A DNA stretch of 16,070 nucleotides from an uncultured Janibacter sp. GTDB lineage: Bacteria; Actinomycetota; Actinomycetes; Actinomycetales; Dermatophilaceae. The number at the start of each line of letters is the position of its first letter. Position 1 is the stretch's first letter. Location of the stretch: positions 1 through 16,070 of the forward strand of contig CAMICF010000048.1 of NCBI GenBank assembly GCA_946222495.1, read 5' to 3'. The notes below the pieces were generated by a model. That model was not told the origin of the DNA. It saw nothing but the letters and a program-made list of their open reading frames with translations, and made no database searches. The translations under genes and the position numbers were made by a program. Below, one piece after another: positions 1 to 6,264 of the stretch.

Positions 1-900
1 CCGGCGGAGCCAGCGCCCGCCGTGGCCGGAGCCGTCCTCCTCGGCCAGCTCCACCCCTTCGTCCTCGGTGCTCGTCAGCGCGGCCGCTCGTGCCGCGGGG
101 GAGCTGTCGGGGCGTCGACGGGGGGTGCGGAGGGCGGCCGAACCGACCACCTGGGGCTGAGTCGAGGGCACCGAGGCCGCGTCGACGACGTCGGCGACGA
201 CGACCGTGACGTTGTCCGGGGCACCGGCGCGAAGGGCGAGGGAGACGAGGTCGTCCGCGGCGCGGCCCGGGGCGGTGCCGGCGGTGAGGATCTCCTCGAT
301 CGTGTCGAGGGCGACGAACCCGGAGAGGCCGTCGGAGCAGAGGAGGTAGCGGTCACCGGGGCGGGCCTCGCGGGCCCCGAGGTCGGGCTCGTCGCCGTCC
401 GCGCCGGTGAGCACGCGGGTGACGACGGAGCGCTGCGGGTGCGTGCTCGCCTCCTCCTCGGTGATCCGGCCCTCGTCGATGAGGGTCTGGACGAAGGAGT
501 GGTCCTTCGTCACCTGGGAGAGGCGGCCCTCCCGGAGGAGGTAGGCGCGGGAGTCACCGATGTGGGCGAGGATGAGCTTGTTGCGGGCCCGCATGATCGC
601 GGTGACGGTCGTGCCCATGCCCTCGAGCTCGGGGCTCTCCGCGTAGGTGCGGGCGATCTCGTGGTTGGCCGACGTGATGGCGCGGCTCAGCTGGGAGGAG
701 GCCTCCGCGGCGGTGAGGGAATCGTGGTCGATCTCGACCAGCTCGGTGATGACGGTCGCGGAGGCGATGTCCCCACCGGCGTGACCGCCCATGCCGTCGG
801 CGACGACGAGCAGGTGCGGTCCGGCGTACCCCGAGTCCTGGTTGTCCTTGCGGACGAGGCCGACGTCGGAGCGCGCTGCGTAGTGGAAGGACAGCGCCAC
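1..900 (-). CDS. pstP: PP2C-family Ser/Thr protein phosphatase PstP, 3' end outside the window
   Basis: This is a metal-dependent phosphatase that removes phosphate from Ser/Thr, acting at the membrane against the PknA/PknB kinases and their targets (family knowledge). About 300 residues are visible, read from a GTG start at 900; the frame stays open to base 1. PP2C motifs are visible in order: RSDVGLVRKDNQD at 10-22, VADGMGGHAGG at 33-43 with metal-binding Asp35, GMGTT at 94-98, GDSRAY at 115-120, CSDGL at 188-192 and PDNVTVVV at 228-235 (Asp229). After about residue 240 comes a low-complexity linker rich in Pro, Ala, Ser and Glu, ending in GGRWLRR, which probably leads into a transmembrane helix beyond the window. 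Only one base separates the start from the fhaB stop, so translation is probably coupled. The identification is secure; the C-terminal half is unseen. Confidence 0.95.
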   Translation of the reverse strand, partial: MALSFHYAARSDVGLVRKDNQDSGYAGPHLLVVADGMGGHAGGDIASATVITELVEIDHDSLTAAEASSQLSRAITSANHEIARTYAESPELEGMGTTVTAIMRARNKLILAHIGDSRAYLLREGRLSQVTKDHSFVQTLIDEGRITEEEASTHPQRSVVTRVLTGADGDEPDLGAREARPGDRYLLCSDGLSGFVALDTIEEILTAGTAPGRAADDLVSLALRAGAPDNVTVVVADVVDAASVPSTQPQVVGSAALRTPRRRPDSSPAARAAALTSTEDEGVELAEEDGSGHGGRWLRR

Positions 901-901
901 G

Positions 902-1429
902 CTAGTTCCTCAGCTCGATCACGGTGCGCCCGATGCGGATCGAGGTCCCGGTCTCGACGGGCACCGGGTCACCGACCCGGTACTGACCGAGGAAGGTGCC
1001 GTTGGTCGAGCCGAGATCCTCCACGTACCACCCGTCCTCGCCGCGGATGATCCTCGCGTGACGGCCGGAGGCGAACTCATCGTCGAGGACGAGCGCGCAC
1101 TCGGGGTTGCGGCCGATGAGCACACCGGCCTCGCGGAGAGGAAGGGAGGTGCCGGTCAGCGGCCCGCTCGTGAGCACGAGGTGCGTGGGGATGCGCGGGT
1201 TGCGCGGCGGTCGTGCCGGTGTGGCCGGGGCAGCCGCCGGGACGGGGGCGGGCGTGGCGCCGCGGCCGGCCCGCCGGGACCGTCGCTCCTTCTTCGGCTT
1301 CGACGGGCGTCGGTTGACGACGCGGGTCCCGAAGAGGTCGGTGCGCAGGACTCCGGCGACGAACAGCACGAAGACCCACAGGAGCACGAGCAGGCCGAGG
1401 CGCAGCATGGTGACTGTCAGCTCACTCAA
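902..1429 (-). CDS. fhaB: Membrane-anchored FHA domain protein FhaB (FipA-like)
   Basis: A 175-residue protein with one N-terminal transmembrane helix (about residues 10-28), a basic Pro/Ala-rich linker (38-78) and a C-terminal FHA domain (about 84-172). The phosphothreonine-binding signature is complete: GR at 106-107, SGRH at 121-124 and STNG at 141-144. FHA domains bind phosphothreonine; in mycobacteria FhaB/FipA is a PknA/PknB substrate linked to division (family knowledge). The start is TTG at 1429 (protein MSELTVTMLRLG), with AGGAG seven bases upstream. The only later in-frame start is ATG at 1408, which would cut into the lead-in to the helix. The gene lies 33 nt after fhaA and 1 nt before pstP, so it is the middle gene of the operon. 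Confidence 0.93.
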   Translation of the reverse strand: MSELTVTMLRLGLLVLLWVFVLFVAGVLRTDLFGTRVVNRRPSKPKKERRSRRAGRGATPAPVPAAAPATPARPPRNPRIPTHLVLTSGPLTGTSLPLREAGVLIGRNPECALVLDDEFASGRHARIIRGEDGWYVEDLGSTNGTFLGQYRVGDPVPVETGTSIRIGRTVIELRN

Positions 1430-1462
1430 CTCGGTACTCCTGCTCGATCGGTGCGGCGTCGC

Positions 1463-2350
1463 TCAGCGACGGCCGACGTGGAAGGTGGCGTGGGTGCGTC
1501 CGACGGTGATCCGGTCCTCGTCGGTGAGGCGAAGGGCGTCGGTGGGCTCGCCGTTGACGAAGGTGCCGTTCGTCGACCCCAGGTCTCGCAGGTGGGTGAC
1601 GAGCTGCGGCCCGTCCTCGATGACGCGCACCTCGCAGTGCCGACGGGAGATGCCCGCGTCGTCGAGGACGATGTCGGCGGTCTCGTCGCGCCCGAGCACG
1701 GTGATGGCCGTGATGAGCGGGTAGCGCTCGCCCCCGACCTCGAGCCACGGTCGTTCCTGGATGACGTGGGCCCCGGCGGCGCGGGGCGGGACGGGGCTCT
1801 GGAGGGAGGTGGCCGGCTCCTGGCCCGGCGCGTCCCCTGCTGCGGGCGGGGCGTACCCGGGCTCGAAGCCGGCCGGGTCGTTGCGGTCCCAGGACCCGGA
1901 GTACTCGTCGTACGCGTCCTCGGAGGCGCTGTACTGCTCTGCGGAGAAGGCGCGCACCTGCTCGACGCGGTCGACGCGCTGGCGGGCGGTCGCGGGACGG
2001 ACGCGGAAGACGCCGGTCTCCAGCCCCTCGTCCCGGTCGAAGAGGACCTGGAGCGGGCCCCCGGGCTGGTACCGCTGGGAGTCGGCGTGCTCCTGGGCGG
2101 CGGAGACCAGCTCGTCCTCGAGCTCCTCGTCGAACTCGGTGAGGCGGTCGTAGTCGCTGGGGGCCAGCTCGATGGTGAAGAGGTTGGGCACGATCGTGCG
2201 GCCGCGGCCGAGCAGGGTGGCTCGGTCGTCCATCGCTCGACGGACGGCAGCGGCCAGCTCGAGCGGCTGCACGTCGGAGCGGAAGGCACGGGCGAAGACA
2301 CCGTTGACGGTGCGTTCGAGCTTGCGCTCCATGCGCTCGAAGAGGCTCAC
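1463..2350 (-). CDS. fhaA: FhaA: DUF3662 domain plus C-terminal FHA domain
   Basis: A 295-residue cytoplasmic protein. The N-terminal ~125 residues match the FhaA/DUF3662 domain (start MSLFERMERKLERTVNGVF; DVQPLELAAAVRRAMDD at 26-42; VPNLFTIELAP at 54-64). An acidic, Pro- and Tyr-rich linker runs from about 130 to 198. The C-terminal FHA domain (200-293) has GR at 220-221, SRRH at 235-238 and STNG at 259-262, all needed for phosphothreonine binding. In mycobacteria FhaA binds the phosphorylated pseudokinase domain of MviN/MurJ and tempers peptidoglycan synthesis (established for that genus; assumed here). The GTG start at 2350 is preceded by an excellent AAGGAAGGA ribosome site 5 nt upstream. 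It is the first gene of the fhaA-fhaB-pstP operon. Confidence 0.95.
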   Translation of the reverse strand: MSLFERMERKLERTVNGVFARAFRSDVQPLELAAAVRRAMDDRATLLGRGRTIVPNLFTIELAPSDYDRLTEFDEELEDELVSAAQEHADSQRYQPGGPLQVLFDRDEGLETGVFRVRPATARQRVDRVEQVRAFSAEQYSASEDAYDEYSGSWDRNDPAGFEPGYAPPAAGDAPGQEPATSLQSPVPPRAAGAHVIQERPWLEVGGERYPLITAITVLGRDETADIVLDDAGISRRHCEVRVIEDGPQLVTHLRDLGSTNGTFVNGEPTDALRLTDEDRITVGRTHATFHVGRR

Positions 2351-2507
2351 GGTGATCCTTCCTTTGCTCGGCCTACGGTCACAAGTGTCGCCAGACTAAC
2401 CATTGACGCTGGGATCTCGCTGTCGGACCGGTCCGGATCATCCTCCGCGGCAAGGTGTTGCAGTCCGTCGTCGATGATCACGGGTGGGCGAGGGGTCCAC
2501 GCCCGCT

Positions 2508-2537
2508 TTGGGGTTCGGGCCGGCCATGGGGCACAAT
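2508..2537 (+). promoter_or_regulatory. Possible promoter of the tRNA-Leu gene
   Basis: TTGGGG at 2508-2513 and CACAAT at 2532-2537 are spaced 18 nt apart. They would start transcription about 33 nt before the mature tRNA. The match to the -35/-10 consensus is only partial. The rest of the 2351-2577 gap holds the fhaA leader and a perfect 12-bp palindrome (CGGACCGGTCCG, 2424-2435) of unknown meaning. Confidence 0.35.
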
Positions 2538-2577
2538 GAGACGGCTCGTGCGCCGCAAGGCGTCGGGTTCCACTTTT

Positions 2578-2663
2578 GCGCGAGTGGCGGAACGGCAGAC
2601 GCGCTGGCTTCAGGTGCCAGTGTCCGAAAGGGCGTGGGGGTTCAAATCCCCCCTCGCGCACCA
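2578..2663 (+). tRNA. tRNA-Leu, anticodon CAG
   Basis: A full cloverleaf can be drawn by hand. The acceptor stem GCGCGAG (2578-2584) pairs perfectly with CTCGCGC (2653-2659), followed by A and an encoded CCA (2661-2663). The anticodon stem CTGGC/GCCAG (2604-2608, 2616-2620) encloses the loop TTCAGGT, giving anticodon CAG at 2611-2613, which reads the Leu codon CUG. A long variable arm (about 2621-2635) fits a class II tRNA such as Leu. The T arm is GGGGG-TTCAAAT-CCCCC. CUG is a major Leu codon in high-GC genomes. Its place next to fhaA matches the leuT-fhaA neighbourhood of M. tuberculosis. Confidence 0.97.
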
Positions 2664-2671
2664 GCATCGAG

Positions 2672-2717
2672 AAGGCCCCTGTGCCAGGCGAACATCGCTT
2701 GGCACAGGGGCCTTTCT
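2672..2717 (+). terminator. Intrinsic terminator after tRNA-Leu
   Basis: A perfect 15-bp stem, AAGGCCCCTGTGCCA (2672-2686) with TGGCACAGGGGCCTT (2700-2714), encloses a 13-nt loop. TTTCTT follows at 2713-2718. It begins 9 nt after the CCA end, so the tRNA is most likely a single-gene transcript. Confidence 0.9.
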
Positions 2718-2842
2718 TATGTCCTGCGGCGTCGTGGGTGCCGGGTAGGGCTGACAGCGGTGCTGACGGGTACGACATGGTGGGCTCGCGGGAGGCCCGG
2801 AAGGACGCAGACCGCAAGCGAAGGGGGGTGCGAAGGCGGTTC

Positions 2843-3781
2843 ATGAGGACACCGAAGCGTCGATCAGCAGCGATCTTCCGCCACGGAAGTCGGTACTTCG
2901 TTGGGGCGATGGCCTTCTTCCCGGACGCACCGGGGGCCACCTCGAGCACGCTCGGCACCGTTCTCGGCGACGAGGGGGTGGTGCCGGACGTCGGTCTCGG
3001 CCGGGTGGTCCTGGACATGGTCGCCCGGTCCGGAGTGCTGGACGCCAGTCTGCTTGCCCCGAGCGAATCGGGGACGTCATTCGAGTCCCGGTGCCTCGGC
3101 CTGCCGTCAGAGGCCGTCCTGGAGAGCGAGACCGTCACGGCGTCCGTCACGCTCACGGCGGACGTGCTGATCGTGCGTCCGATGCAGACCATGGGTCCTG
3201 GCGGTGGCTTCGTGGGCAGTGGGCTGGAGCCTGTCCGGCTGGATCCAGGGAGCTCTCCGGCTCTGGTCGGCGCTGCCGTGCGGGAGGCAACCGAGGCAGC
3301 CATCAGGGTCAGCAGCTCCGTGCTGAGGCCGGCCGGGTCATGGAAGGGAGGGCACGGCAGGGGCACCACGACCCCCCTCGGGGGTATGGCCACGGCTCGC
3401 CGCGCTGCGGAGGGATGGACCGTGACCGCCCGGATCGGTGACCTCTCGGCCCCGACCGTTCCGTCCTCGACCAACGTGCACCTCAGGCCCGAGGCGTCGC
3501 ATGACGAACTCGGTCAGGCAGTCGTCGACGCCCTGACCCGGGCGGCCGCAGGTGACCTGCAGCCCGGCGAGGAGGACCCGGCGGGAGGCGACCGCCAGGT
3601 ACTCGTCGAGGCCGACGAGCACGGATTGACGATCTACCCACAGGCGATCAGCGGCGAGACCGGGGTCTGGGACGTCCCCGCCCACCCGGACGTGCGCACC
3701 CTTTCTCAGCAGGCCTCCACGACCGACGTCGGGCAAGCAATCGCCCTGGTCGCGGACGAGGTACCCGAGTGGTCCAGCTGA
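2843..3781 (+). CDS. Hypothetical protein, orphan gene beside tRNA-Leu
   Basis: I do not recognise this 312-residue protein. It has no convincing signal peptide, transmembrane helix, nucleotide-binding motif or Cys cluster. The N-terminus is basic (MRTPKRRSAAIFRHGSRYF). The middle is a mix of short hydrophobic and Ser/Thr/Gly-rich stretches, including FESRCLGLPSEAV and a Gly-rich MGPGGGFVGSG. The C-terminal ~60 residues are acidic with an amphipathic look (LVEADEHGLTIYPQ, then DVGQAIALVADEVPEW). I chose ATG 2843 because AAGGCGG lies just upstream; ATG 2777 and ATG 2909 are alternatives. Reading further upstream runs into the terminator and the tRNA and cannot be real. By eye the GC content is lower and rare codons are more frequent than in neighbouring genes, which may point to acquisition. 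It converges on the minus-strand pair that follows. Confidence 0.6.
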   Translation: MRTPKRRSAAIFRHGSRYFVGAMAFFPDAPGATSSTLGTVLGDEGVVPDVGLGRVVLDMVARSGVLDASLLAPSESGTSFESRCLGLPSEAVLESETVTASVTLTADVLIVRPMQTMGPGGGFVGSGLEPVRLDPGSSPALVGAAVREATEAAIRVSSSVLRPAGSWKGGHGRGTTTPLGGMATARRAAEGWTVTARIGDLSAPTVPSSTNVHLRPEASHDELGQAVVDALTRAAAGDLQPGEEDPAGGDRQVLVEADEHGLTIYPQAISGETGVWDVPAHPDVRTLSQQASTTDVGQAIALVADEVPEWSS

Positions 3782-3831
3782 CGGCCTGTCTCCTGTCTGC
3801 CCACGACCCGCTCGTCCCCGCCGGGGGATGG

Positions 3832-4053
3832 TCAGCCGCGGTCGGACGCGCGGTGCGCAGGGCCCGACAGGAGCGTCCCCACCGCGAAGGCCACGGCGAG
3901 GCACGCGAGCCCGGCCACGACCCACGGGCTGATGGTGCTGCCCCCGTCGAAGAACGACGGGACGAGGAGGACGAGCGCCGCTGCCGAGACGGCCAGGCCC
4001 ATGAGAATGACGACGAAGACGGTGATCGCCCGGCGTTGGGTGCCGGCGGCCAT
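3832..4053 (-). CDS. Small two-helix membrane protein, unknown function
   Basis: A 73-residue protein with a short basic N-terminus (MAAGTQRR), a first hydrophobic helix at about 10-32, a short loop containing FFDGGST, a second helix at about 43-63 and a polar tail ending ASDRG. The positive N-terminus predicts both ends in the cytoplasm. The ATG at 4053 lies 5 nt after the stop of the upstream gene (4061-4059), and the GAGG that overlaps that stop can serve as ribosome site, so the two genes are very probably translated together. No family is recognised. The 50-nt gap to the convergent gene at 3781 holds only a weak hairpin (TCCCC/GGGGA, 3815-3828). Confidence 0.75.
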   Translation of the reverse strand: MAAGTQRRAITVFVVILMGLAVSAAALVLLVPSFFDGGSTISPWVVAGLACLAVAFAVGTLLSGPAHRASDRG

Positions 4054-4058
4054 GGGCC

Positions 4059-4544
4059 TCAGAGCGCGACACCCACCGCGGTGAGCAGCTCGCGCATGGC
4101 CGCGCCGAAGTCGCGCTGCTGGCCGATCTCGTTGCGGGCAAGCGACTCGAGACCGCCCTGGTACGACCCGTCGGTCTTCCCCGCGGAGCCGACGTAGAGG
4201 GCCCGCCCGGCCATGAGGGACTGGGCCGTCGGGTCCGCCTGGATCGCCGGTCGGGAGGCCGTGAGGTGCTGGATCTGCTCCGGGCTGAAGGGCGCCCCCT
4301 TCGCGCTGCCCACCCCGGCCACGACGTGCTTGGCCCCGTCCACCTGGAGGGTGATGTGGCCGACGGTCGTGTTCGCCTTCGCCGTGATCCGGTCCGCGGG
4401 GGCGTCGAAGAAGACCCCCTGCTGACCGATCAGCCAGACGCGGCCGGGGAGGACGCCGAGGATGGCCGGCTCGGACTTCGACGTCATGAGCCGCGGGTAC
4501 CGGTAGACGCCCATGAGGATCGGGGGCGGTGACGCATGCTGCAC
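4059..4544 (-). CDS. Conserved-looking soluble protein, unknown function
   Basis: 161 residues from GTG 4544, or 151 from ATG 4514. The sequence after the start (GVYRYPRLMTSKSEPAILGV, then PGRVWLIGQQGVFFDAPAD and TVGHITLQVDG) alternates hydrophobic and polar residues as in a beta-sandwich or PH/GRAM-like fold. The C-terminal part (SPEQIQHLTASRPAI, then an ARNEIGQQRDFGAAMRELL helix) looks helical. There is no signal peptide or membrane helix. I prefer GTG 4544 because a TACCGT -10 box ends 7 nt upstream, the spacing of a leaderless transcript; the GGAGG there is too close to GTG to act as a ribosome site. It is the first gene of a two-gene unit with the 73-residue membrane protein and is divergent from the crotonase gene. 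The fold is a guess from pattern only. Confidence 0.75.
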   Translation of the reverse strand: MQHASPPPILMGVYRYPRLMTSKSEPAILGVLPGRVWLIGQQGVFFDAPADRITAKANTTVGHITLQVDGAKHVVAGVGSAKGAPFSPEQIQHLTASRPAIQADPTAQSLMAGRALYVGSAGKTDGSYQGGLESLARNEIGQQRDFGAAMRELLTAVGVAL

Positions 4545-4551
4545 GCCTCCC

Positions 4552-4557
4552 ACGGTA
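4552..4557 (-). promoter_or_regulatory. -10 box of the minus-strand unknown pair
   Basis: TACCGT read on the minus strand fits the TANNNT consensus and ends 7 nt before the GTG at 4544, which implies a leaderless mRNA. No clear -35 is visible. Confidence 0.45.
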
Positions 4558-4604
4558 GGGGGTCCGCGGCACTCGCGCAGCGTGCGGTGGGAGGGGTCGT
4601 GCGG

Positions 4605-4610
4605 CAGAGT
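4605..4610 (+). promoter_or_regulatory. Possible -10 box of the crotonase gene
   Basis: CAGAGT ends 6 nt before ATG 4617. It is a weak match (first base C), but there is no well-placed ribosome site; the nearest purine run, GGGAGGGG, is about 20 nt away. A leaderless start is therefore plausible. Confidence 0.3.
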
Positions 4611-4616
4611 CGTGCC

Positions 4617-5492
4617 ATGACCTTCACGACGATCAGTCACGAGCTCGACGACGGCGTCCTCACCGTGACGCTCGACCGGCCAGACGCGCTGAACTCCTTC
4701 ACCGTCGAGATGGCCGAGGAGCTCGAGCGGACCTTCCGCGAGGTCAACGACGACGACCGCGTGCGGGCGGTGATCGTCACCGGCGCGGGGCGCGCCTTCT
4801 GCGCCGGGATGGACCTCACGGGCGAGGGCAATGTCTTCGGCCTCGACGAGTCGCAGGACCCCGGTCTGTCCGACATGGAGGATCTCGACGACGAGGCGCT
4901 GCGCGGGGTGCGTGACACCGGGGGACGCGTGACCCTCGCGATCCACGACTGCCGGAAGCCGGTCATCGCGGCGGTCAACGGCGCGGCCGTCGGCATCGGC
5001 GCGACGATGACGCTGGCGATGGACGCGCGTCTCGTGTCGACGAAGGCCCGGGTCGGCTTCGTCTTCGGCCGGATCGGCATCGTGCCGGAGGCCGCCTCCT
5101 CGTGGTTCCTTCCCCGCCTCGTCGGGCTGTCGACCGCGCTCGACCTCGTGCTCTCCGCGGACATCCTCGACGCGGACGCGGCGGTCAGTGCCGGGGTGGC
5201 GACCGGTCCGCACGAGCCCGACGACCTCCTCACGGCCGCTCGGGCGCTCGCCGGCCGCTGGACGAAGGGGAGGTCCCCCGTGGCCGTGGCCCTCGCCCGA
5301 CAGATGCTGCGGCGTAACGCCGCCCAGGACCACCCGGTCGAGGCCCACCGGATCGACTCGCTCGCGATGTTTCACACGAGCGTCGGCGACGGCAAGGAGG
5401 GCGTCGCGGCCTTCCTCGAGAAGCGTGACCCGGAGTTCACCGGTCGGGCGTCCCGGATGCCGGGGTTCTACGAGGAGTGGGTCGAGGGGTGA
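4617..5492 (+). CDS. Crotonase-fold (enoyl-CoA hydratase/isomerase family) protein
   Basis: A 291-residue acyl-CoA-handling enzyme. Family marks are LDRPDALNSF (19-28), the first oxyanion-hole strand FCAGMDL (61-67) and the second NGAAVGIGATMT (121-132). The two glutamates of a standard enoyl-CoA hydratase (GGG-C-E and QPE) are not conserved: the equivalent positions look like Thr130 and Arg152. An acidic residue, Glu158, instead sits in GIVPEAASSW, the position of the catalytic acid of delta3,delta2-enoyl-CoA isomerases of the Eci/PECI type. Isomerase, or hydratase of a special substrate, therefore fits better than plain FadB-type hydratase (inference). The C-terminal ~50 residues (EAHRIDSLAMF, then FLEKRDPEFTGR) form the usual trimer helices. 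It is a single gene, converging with the NYN gene at a 9-nt gap, and is not in the fad operon. Confidence 0.9.
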   Translation: MTFTTISHELDDGVLTVTLDRPDALNSFTVEMAEELERTFREVNDDDRVRAVIVTGAGRAFCAGMDLTGEGNVFGLDESQDPGLSDMEDLDDEALRGVRDTGGRVTLAIHDCRKPVIAAVNGAAVGIGATMTLAMDARLVSTKARVGFVFGRIGIVPEAASSWFLPRLVGLSTALDLVLSADILDADAAVSAGVATGPHEPDDLLTAARALAGRWTKGRSPVAVALARQMLRRNAAQDHPVEAHRIDSLAMFHTSVGDGKEGVAAFLEKRDPEFTGRASRMPGFYEEWVEG

Positions 5493-5501
5493 GGAGCCAC
5501 C

Positions 5502-6050
5502 TCAGATGAACTCGAGCGGGTCGAACTCCTCGATCGAGATGACCCGGACGCGCGGCAGGCGGCTGCGGAATGCCGAGACGTCGTACTCGAGGTCGAAGAA
5601 CTCGACCCCGTCCACGTCGCGCAGGCCGTTGGCCATGAACTCGCCGAACCCGACGACGCCGAGACGGCGGTCCTCGTCCTCGGCGAGGGCCTCCATCTGC
5701 GGCGCGAAGTCGTTGTCGTGGCTGACGAGCATGACGTCCGCGTCCCGCTCGACGAGCGCCTCGGCCGTGCGCTGGATGGCGATGTCGACGACCTTGCCCT
5801 CACCGCTCAGCGGGACGGGCCGGTAGCCCATCGCGAGCAGCGCCTGGACGAAGGAGGCCGGCAGGTCACCGGAGACGGCGAGGAAGAACAGGCCCTTGAC
5901 CGGCTGGTCCCATGCCGCCTCGGTGTACTCGAGCAGCGTGTTCCAGCGGGGGCGCTCCTCGGGCTGCGGCCGCCGGCCGAGCACGGAGACGCCGAGGGTC
6001 GCGTCGATGTTCTCGCCGTCGACGAGGAGATAGGTGGTGCGCTCGGTCAT
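5502..6050 (-). CDS. NYN-domain protein, putative ribonuclease
   Basis: A 182-residue protein of the NYN (Nedd4-BP1/YacP-like, PIN-related) fold. The acidic metal-site residues are in place: LLVDGENID (8-16, Asp11), GKVVDIAI (85-92, Asp89) and VSHDNDFAPQM (109-119, Asp112 and Asp114). Such proteins are generally metal-dependent RNases acting on structured RNA; the target here cannot be told. The C-terminal ~45 residues (FFDLEYDVSAFRSRLPRVRVISIEEF) lie beyond the core and may bind a partner. ATG 6050 lies 6 nt after a TAAGGT box, so the message is probably leaderless; there is no ribosome site. The gene is divergent from a 45-residue Cys-rich protein and convergent with the crotonase gene. Confidence 0.88.
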   Translation of the reverse strand: MTERTTYLLVDGENIDATLGVSVLGRRPQPEERPRWNTLLEYTEAAWDQPVKGLFFLAVSGDLPASFVQALLAMGYRPVPLSGEGKVVDIAIQRTAEALVERDADVMLVSHDNDFAPQMEALAEDEDRRLGVVGFGEFMANGLRDVDGVEFFDLEYDVSAFRSRLPRVRVISIEEFDPLEFI

Positions 6051-6056
6051 GCTCGG

Positions 6057-6062
6057 ACCTTA
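6057..6062 (-). promoter_or_regulatory. -10 box of the NYN gene
   Basis: TAAGGT on the minus strand ends 6 nt before ATG 6050. It overlaps by two bases the plus-strand TACTGT (6061-6066), the likely -10 of the divergent small gene. Confidence 0.5.
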
Positions 6063-6093
6063 CTGTGGATGGTGCCGGTCAGTTCGCCGGCAC
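6061..6093 (+). promoter_or_regulatory. Probable promoter and leader hairpin of the 45-residue Cys-rich gene
   Basis: TACTGT at 6061-6066 fits a -10 box and would give a leader of about 44 nt. A 7-bp inverted repeat, GTGCCGG (6072-6078) with CCGGCAC (6087-6093) and an 8-nt loop, sits at or just after the expected start of transcription. It could be an operator or a 5'-end hairpin. Confidence 0.35.
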
Positions 6094-6116
6094 GACGACG
6101 AAGGGGAAGACCACCC

Positions 6117-6254
6117 ATGTGCATGCCCGTCCGGTGCCAGTCCTGCGGCAAGACGACGTGGAGCGGATGCGGCGACCACGTCGCCGAGGTCCGCGCGCAG
6201 GTCCGTCCCGAGGACTGGTGCGTCTGCCCGCAGAACGCCGACCCGCGCGCCTGA
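6117..6254 (+). CDS. 45-residue cysteine-rich (zinc-ribbon-like) protein
   Basis: A very small protein starting MCMPVRCQSCGKTTW, with CxxC at 7-10, GCGDH at 18-22 and a C-terminal CVC pair before a short tail. The pattern CxxCGKTTWxGCGxH is one I recognise as a small uncharacterised protein common in actinobacteria. The Cys and His residues could bind one zinc ion, but no role is known to me. The start is supported by AAGGGGAAG about 7 nt before ATG 6117; ATG 6123 is a possible internal alternative. It is divergent from the NYN gene and ends 10 nt before the convergent TetR gene. It is easily missed because the same frame is open far upstream through the antisense of the NYN gene. Confidence 0.85.
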   Translation: MCMPVRCQSCGKTTWSGCGDHVAEVRAQVRPEDWCVCPQNADPRA

Positions 6255-6264
6255 CCCCCTTCGG

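Noticed and set aside
2424..2435. Perfect 12-bp palindrome CGGACCGGTCCG upstream of fhaA
   Set aside because: Made only of C/G-rich words with one A and one T per half; such palindromes arise by chance at this GC and no promoter element lines up with it.
2576..2842. Plus-strand reading frame running through the tRNA and terminator into the orphan gene
   Set aside because: The 5' portion is simply translated tRNA-Leu and terminator hairpin; the true start must be downstream (2777, 2843 or 2909).
2640..2842. Search for a prophage or island attachment site at the tRNA-Leu 3' end
   Set aside because: I saw no second copy of the tRNA 3' sequence downstream and no integrase gene; the tRNA has its own intact CCA end and terminator.
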